A DNA stretch of 6,012 nucleotides. It comes from Candidatus Omnitrophota bacterium (GTDB lineage: Bacteria; Omnitrophota; Gorgyraeia; JABMRN01). Of the stretch, positions 4,732 to 6,012 are shown piece by piece. Position numbers and translations under genes: made by a program. Numbering within the stretch: position 1 is the first letter of the stretch; each line of letters starts with the position of its first letter. Location: contig JAQVOV010000097.1 of NCBI GenBank assembly GCA_028702395.1, positions 1 to 6,012 on the forward strand. The letters run 5' to 3'. Below the pieces are notes generated by a model. That model was not told the origin of the DNA, searched no databases, and was given only the letters and a program-made list of their open reading frames with translations.

Positions 4732-6012
4732 ATGAAAAAAACACTTCTTTTAACAATTCTGGTTTCTGGTCTCTGGTTTCTGGTTTCTAGTTCTGCTTAT
4801 GCAAACAATTTAACTATCGACAACGTTGAAATAGTCAGTAAAGACAAAGCGAACAAGACATCAACTATACAGTTTGACATAAGCTGGGAGAACTCTTGGC
4901 GTGGGAGCAGGAACTATGATGCAGTATGGGTTTTTGTTAAGTATAAACTTAACAGTGACGGGAAATGGTATCATGCAAATCTTAAAACTGCAGGTACAAA
5001 CCCGAGCGGTTTTGACAGAGGCACAGGTACAGAGATAGATATAATTGTGCCGAGTGACAAAGTAGGTGCATTTATTCAGCGAAGTAATACAGGGGCAGGA
5101 ACAACAAGTGTAACTGATGTTGAGCTTGTGTGGGACTGGGATGCAGGTGGACTTGATGCAGATGCTGTAATAGATGAGATAAAAGTGTTTGGGATTGAAA
5201 TGACATATATACCTAGCGGAAATTTTTATGTAGGTGATACGCAGGCAGATTATGGCCAGTTTGAAGCCGGAATAACCGGAGCTGTTTTTCAAATTACTAG
5301 TGAAGGTGCATTGACACTTGGCGGCGGTGGAGCAGGAAGTCTTGGTAACAACAATGCAACAGGTATGGCTACAGCAGATGATTTTAATGATAGTACATCA
5401 ACGAATTTACCTTCAACCTTTCCCAAAGGATATGACGCTTTCTATTGCATGAAATATGAAATATCACAGGGGCAGTATAGGGATTTTCTGAATACATTAA
5501 CACGTGACCAGCAGAATAAACGAACATTTACAGATGTTTCAACAGATGCAATAACAAATATCTATGTAATGGCAAATAATAGCAGTATGGAGTATAGAAA
5601 TGGTATAAAATGTCCGGCAACAGGAAATGGCACAACTGAGCCTATTACGTTTGGATGTGATTACAATGAAGCCAGTACATTTGACGAGTCAACGGATGGG
5701 GAGTGGATAGCATGTAATTACCTTAGCTGGATGGACGGTTGCGCATATGCTGACTGGGCCGGACTTAGGCCAATGACAGAACTTGAGTTTGAAAAAGTAT
5801 GCAGAGGACCTGAGACATCATTAGCAGATGAATGTGCATGGGGAACAACTGATGTTACACAGGCAGAAGGAGATGTTCAAAGTCCTGGTGAGAAATATGA
5901 AACAGCAATGACAACAGGTAACGGACTTGCAAATTATGACGGAGCAGGAACAGATATATTAGGACCTTTAAGAATAGGATTTGCAGCAGCAAGTGCAACG
6001 AATAGAGTGAGT
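4732..6012 (+). CDS. Exported formylglycine-generating-enzyme-like (SUMF1) protein, 3' end outside the window
   Basis: Open to the window edge, with 427 codons visible. A Sec signal peptide (MKKTLLLTILVSGLWFLVSSSAYA, likely cleaved after Ala24) is followed by a beta-rich N-terminal module (about 25-150) with the pattern NLTIDNVEIVS, FDISWENSWR, AVWVFVKYKL, ELVWDWDAGG. The SUMF1/FGE-sulfatase-type domain begins at about 155 with IEMTYIPSGNFYVGD. KGYDAFYCMKYEISQGQY (232-249) and ADWAGLRPMTELEFEKVCRG (340-359) are strong family blocks. Real FGE oxidises a Cys of sulfatases to formylglycine, but many exported relatives with this N-terminal module have unproven roles. The catalytic Cys pair would lie beyond the window, so activity cannot be judged. 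The start is supported by AAAGAGG ending seven bases before the ATG. Base composition differs from the neighbours: 29 of 60 bases in 5101-5160 are G or C, against 13 of 60 in 1441-1500 of hemW. No sulfatase gene is visible here. Confidence 0.85.
   Translation, partial: MKKTLLLTILVSGLWFLVSSSAYANNLTIDNVEIVSKDKANKTSTIQFDISWENSWRGSRNYDAVWVFVKYKLNSDGKWYHANLKTAGTNPSGFDRGTGTEIDIIVPSDKVGAFIQRSNTGAGTTSVTDVELVWDWDAGGLDADAVIDEIKVFGIEMTYIPSGNFYVGDTQADYGQFEAGITGAVFQITSEGALTLGGGGAGSLGNNNATGMATADDFNDSTSTNLPSTFPKGYDAFYCMKYEISQGQYRDFLNTLTRDQQNKRTFTDVSTDAITNIYVMANNSSMEYRNGIKCPATGNGTTEPITFGCDYNEASTFDESTDGEWIACNYLSWMDGCAYADWAGLRPMTELEFEKVCRGPETSLADECAWGTTDVTQAEGDVQSPGEKYETAMTTGNGLANYDGAGTDILGPLRIGFAAASATNRVS
4756..4790 (+). 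repeat. Tandem heptamer repeat inside a signal-peptide coding region, copy 2
   Basis: Five heptamers in tandem: ATTCTGG, TTTCTGG, TCTCTGG, TTTCTGG, TTTCTAG, followed by a partial TTCTG. Three units equal 21 bases, so the peptide repeats every seven residues: ILVSGLW then FLVSSSA. It matches the shorter array at 624-644 in the other exported gene. Confidence 0.85.

Noticed and set aside
4861..5292. A 143-residue Cys-rich reading frame on the minus strand
   Set aside because: It lies wholly inside the SUMF1-like gene on the opposite strand, has no ribosome binding site, and its Cys and Tyr richness comes from complementing GCA, ACA and GTA codons of that gene.

Overview
The window is an AT-rich stretch of bacterial chromosome carrying five genes that can be seen whole or nearly whole, plus the tail of a sixth. 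The gene content (a heme chaperone of the HemW type, an RmuC family protein, a SAM methyltransferase, and two exported proteins with ordinary Sec signal peptides, one carrying a formylglycine-generating-enzyme-like domain) suggests a Gram-negative bacterium. The repeat-rich spacers and the style of the exported proteins recall uncultivated lineages such as Omnitrophota. That placement is an impression only; nothing here fixes the phylum.

Layout: (1) 2-316, + strand, C-terminal end of an unrecognised Gln/Glu-rich protein. (2) 317-583, spacer with an 'acgag' GC-rich block and two hairpin repeats with a GTAGGGGC core. (3) 584-1018, + strand, small exported beta-sandwich-like protein. (4) 1022-2131, - strand, hemW, convergent with the previous gene with only three bases between the stop codons. 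(5) 2132-2367, divergent spacer with an extended -10 promoter at each end and a large inverted-repeat complex (2151-2271) between them. (6) 2368-3534, + strand, rmuC. (7) 3535-3700, spacer with a perfect 28-base palindrome. (8) 3701-4324, + strand, class I methyltransferase. (9) 4325-4731, a 407-base spacer made almost entirely of repeats from several families. (10) 4732 to the window end, + strand, an exported SUMF1/FGE-like protein, 427 codons visible and still open.

The genes do not form an obvious pathway or operon. Each + strand gene is preceded by its own spacer and ribosome binding site, so they look like independent units. The most striking content is the repeat ecology. Every spacer longer than a few bases holds palindromic elements. 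One family (four copies) has a conserved leader, with GTYCTGAA then GTAGGGGC, in front of stem arms that differ in sequence but keep their pairing. The two exported proteins share a signal-peptide core written in a tandem heptamer repeat that is nearly identical at the DNA level. The hemW promoter is placed so that its message should be leaderless.
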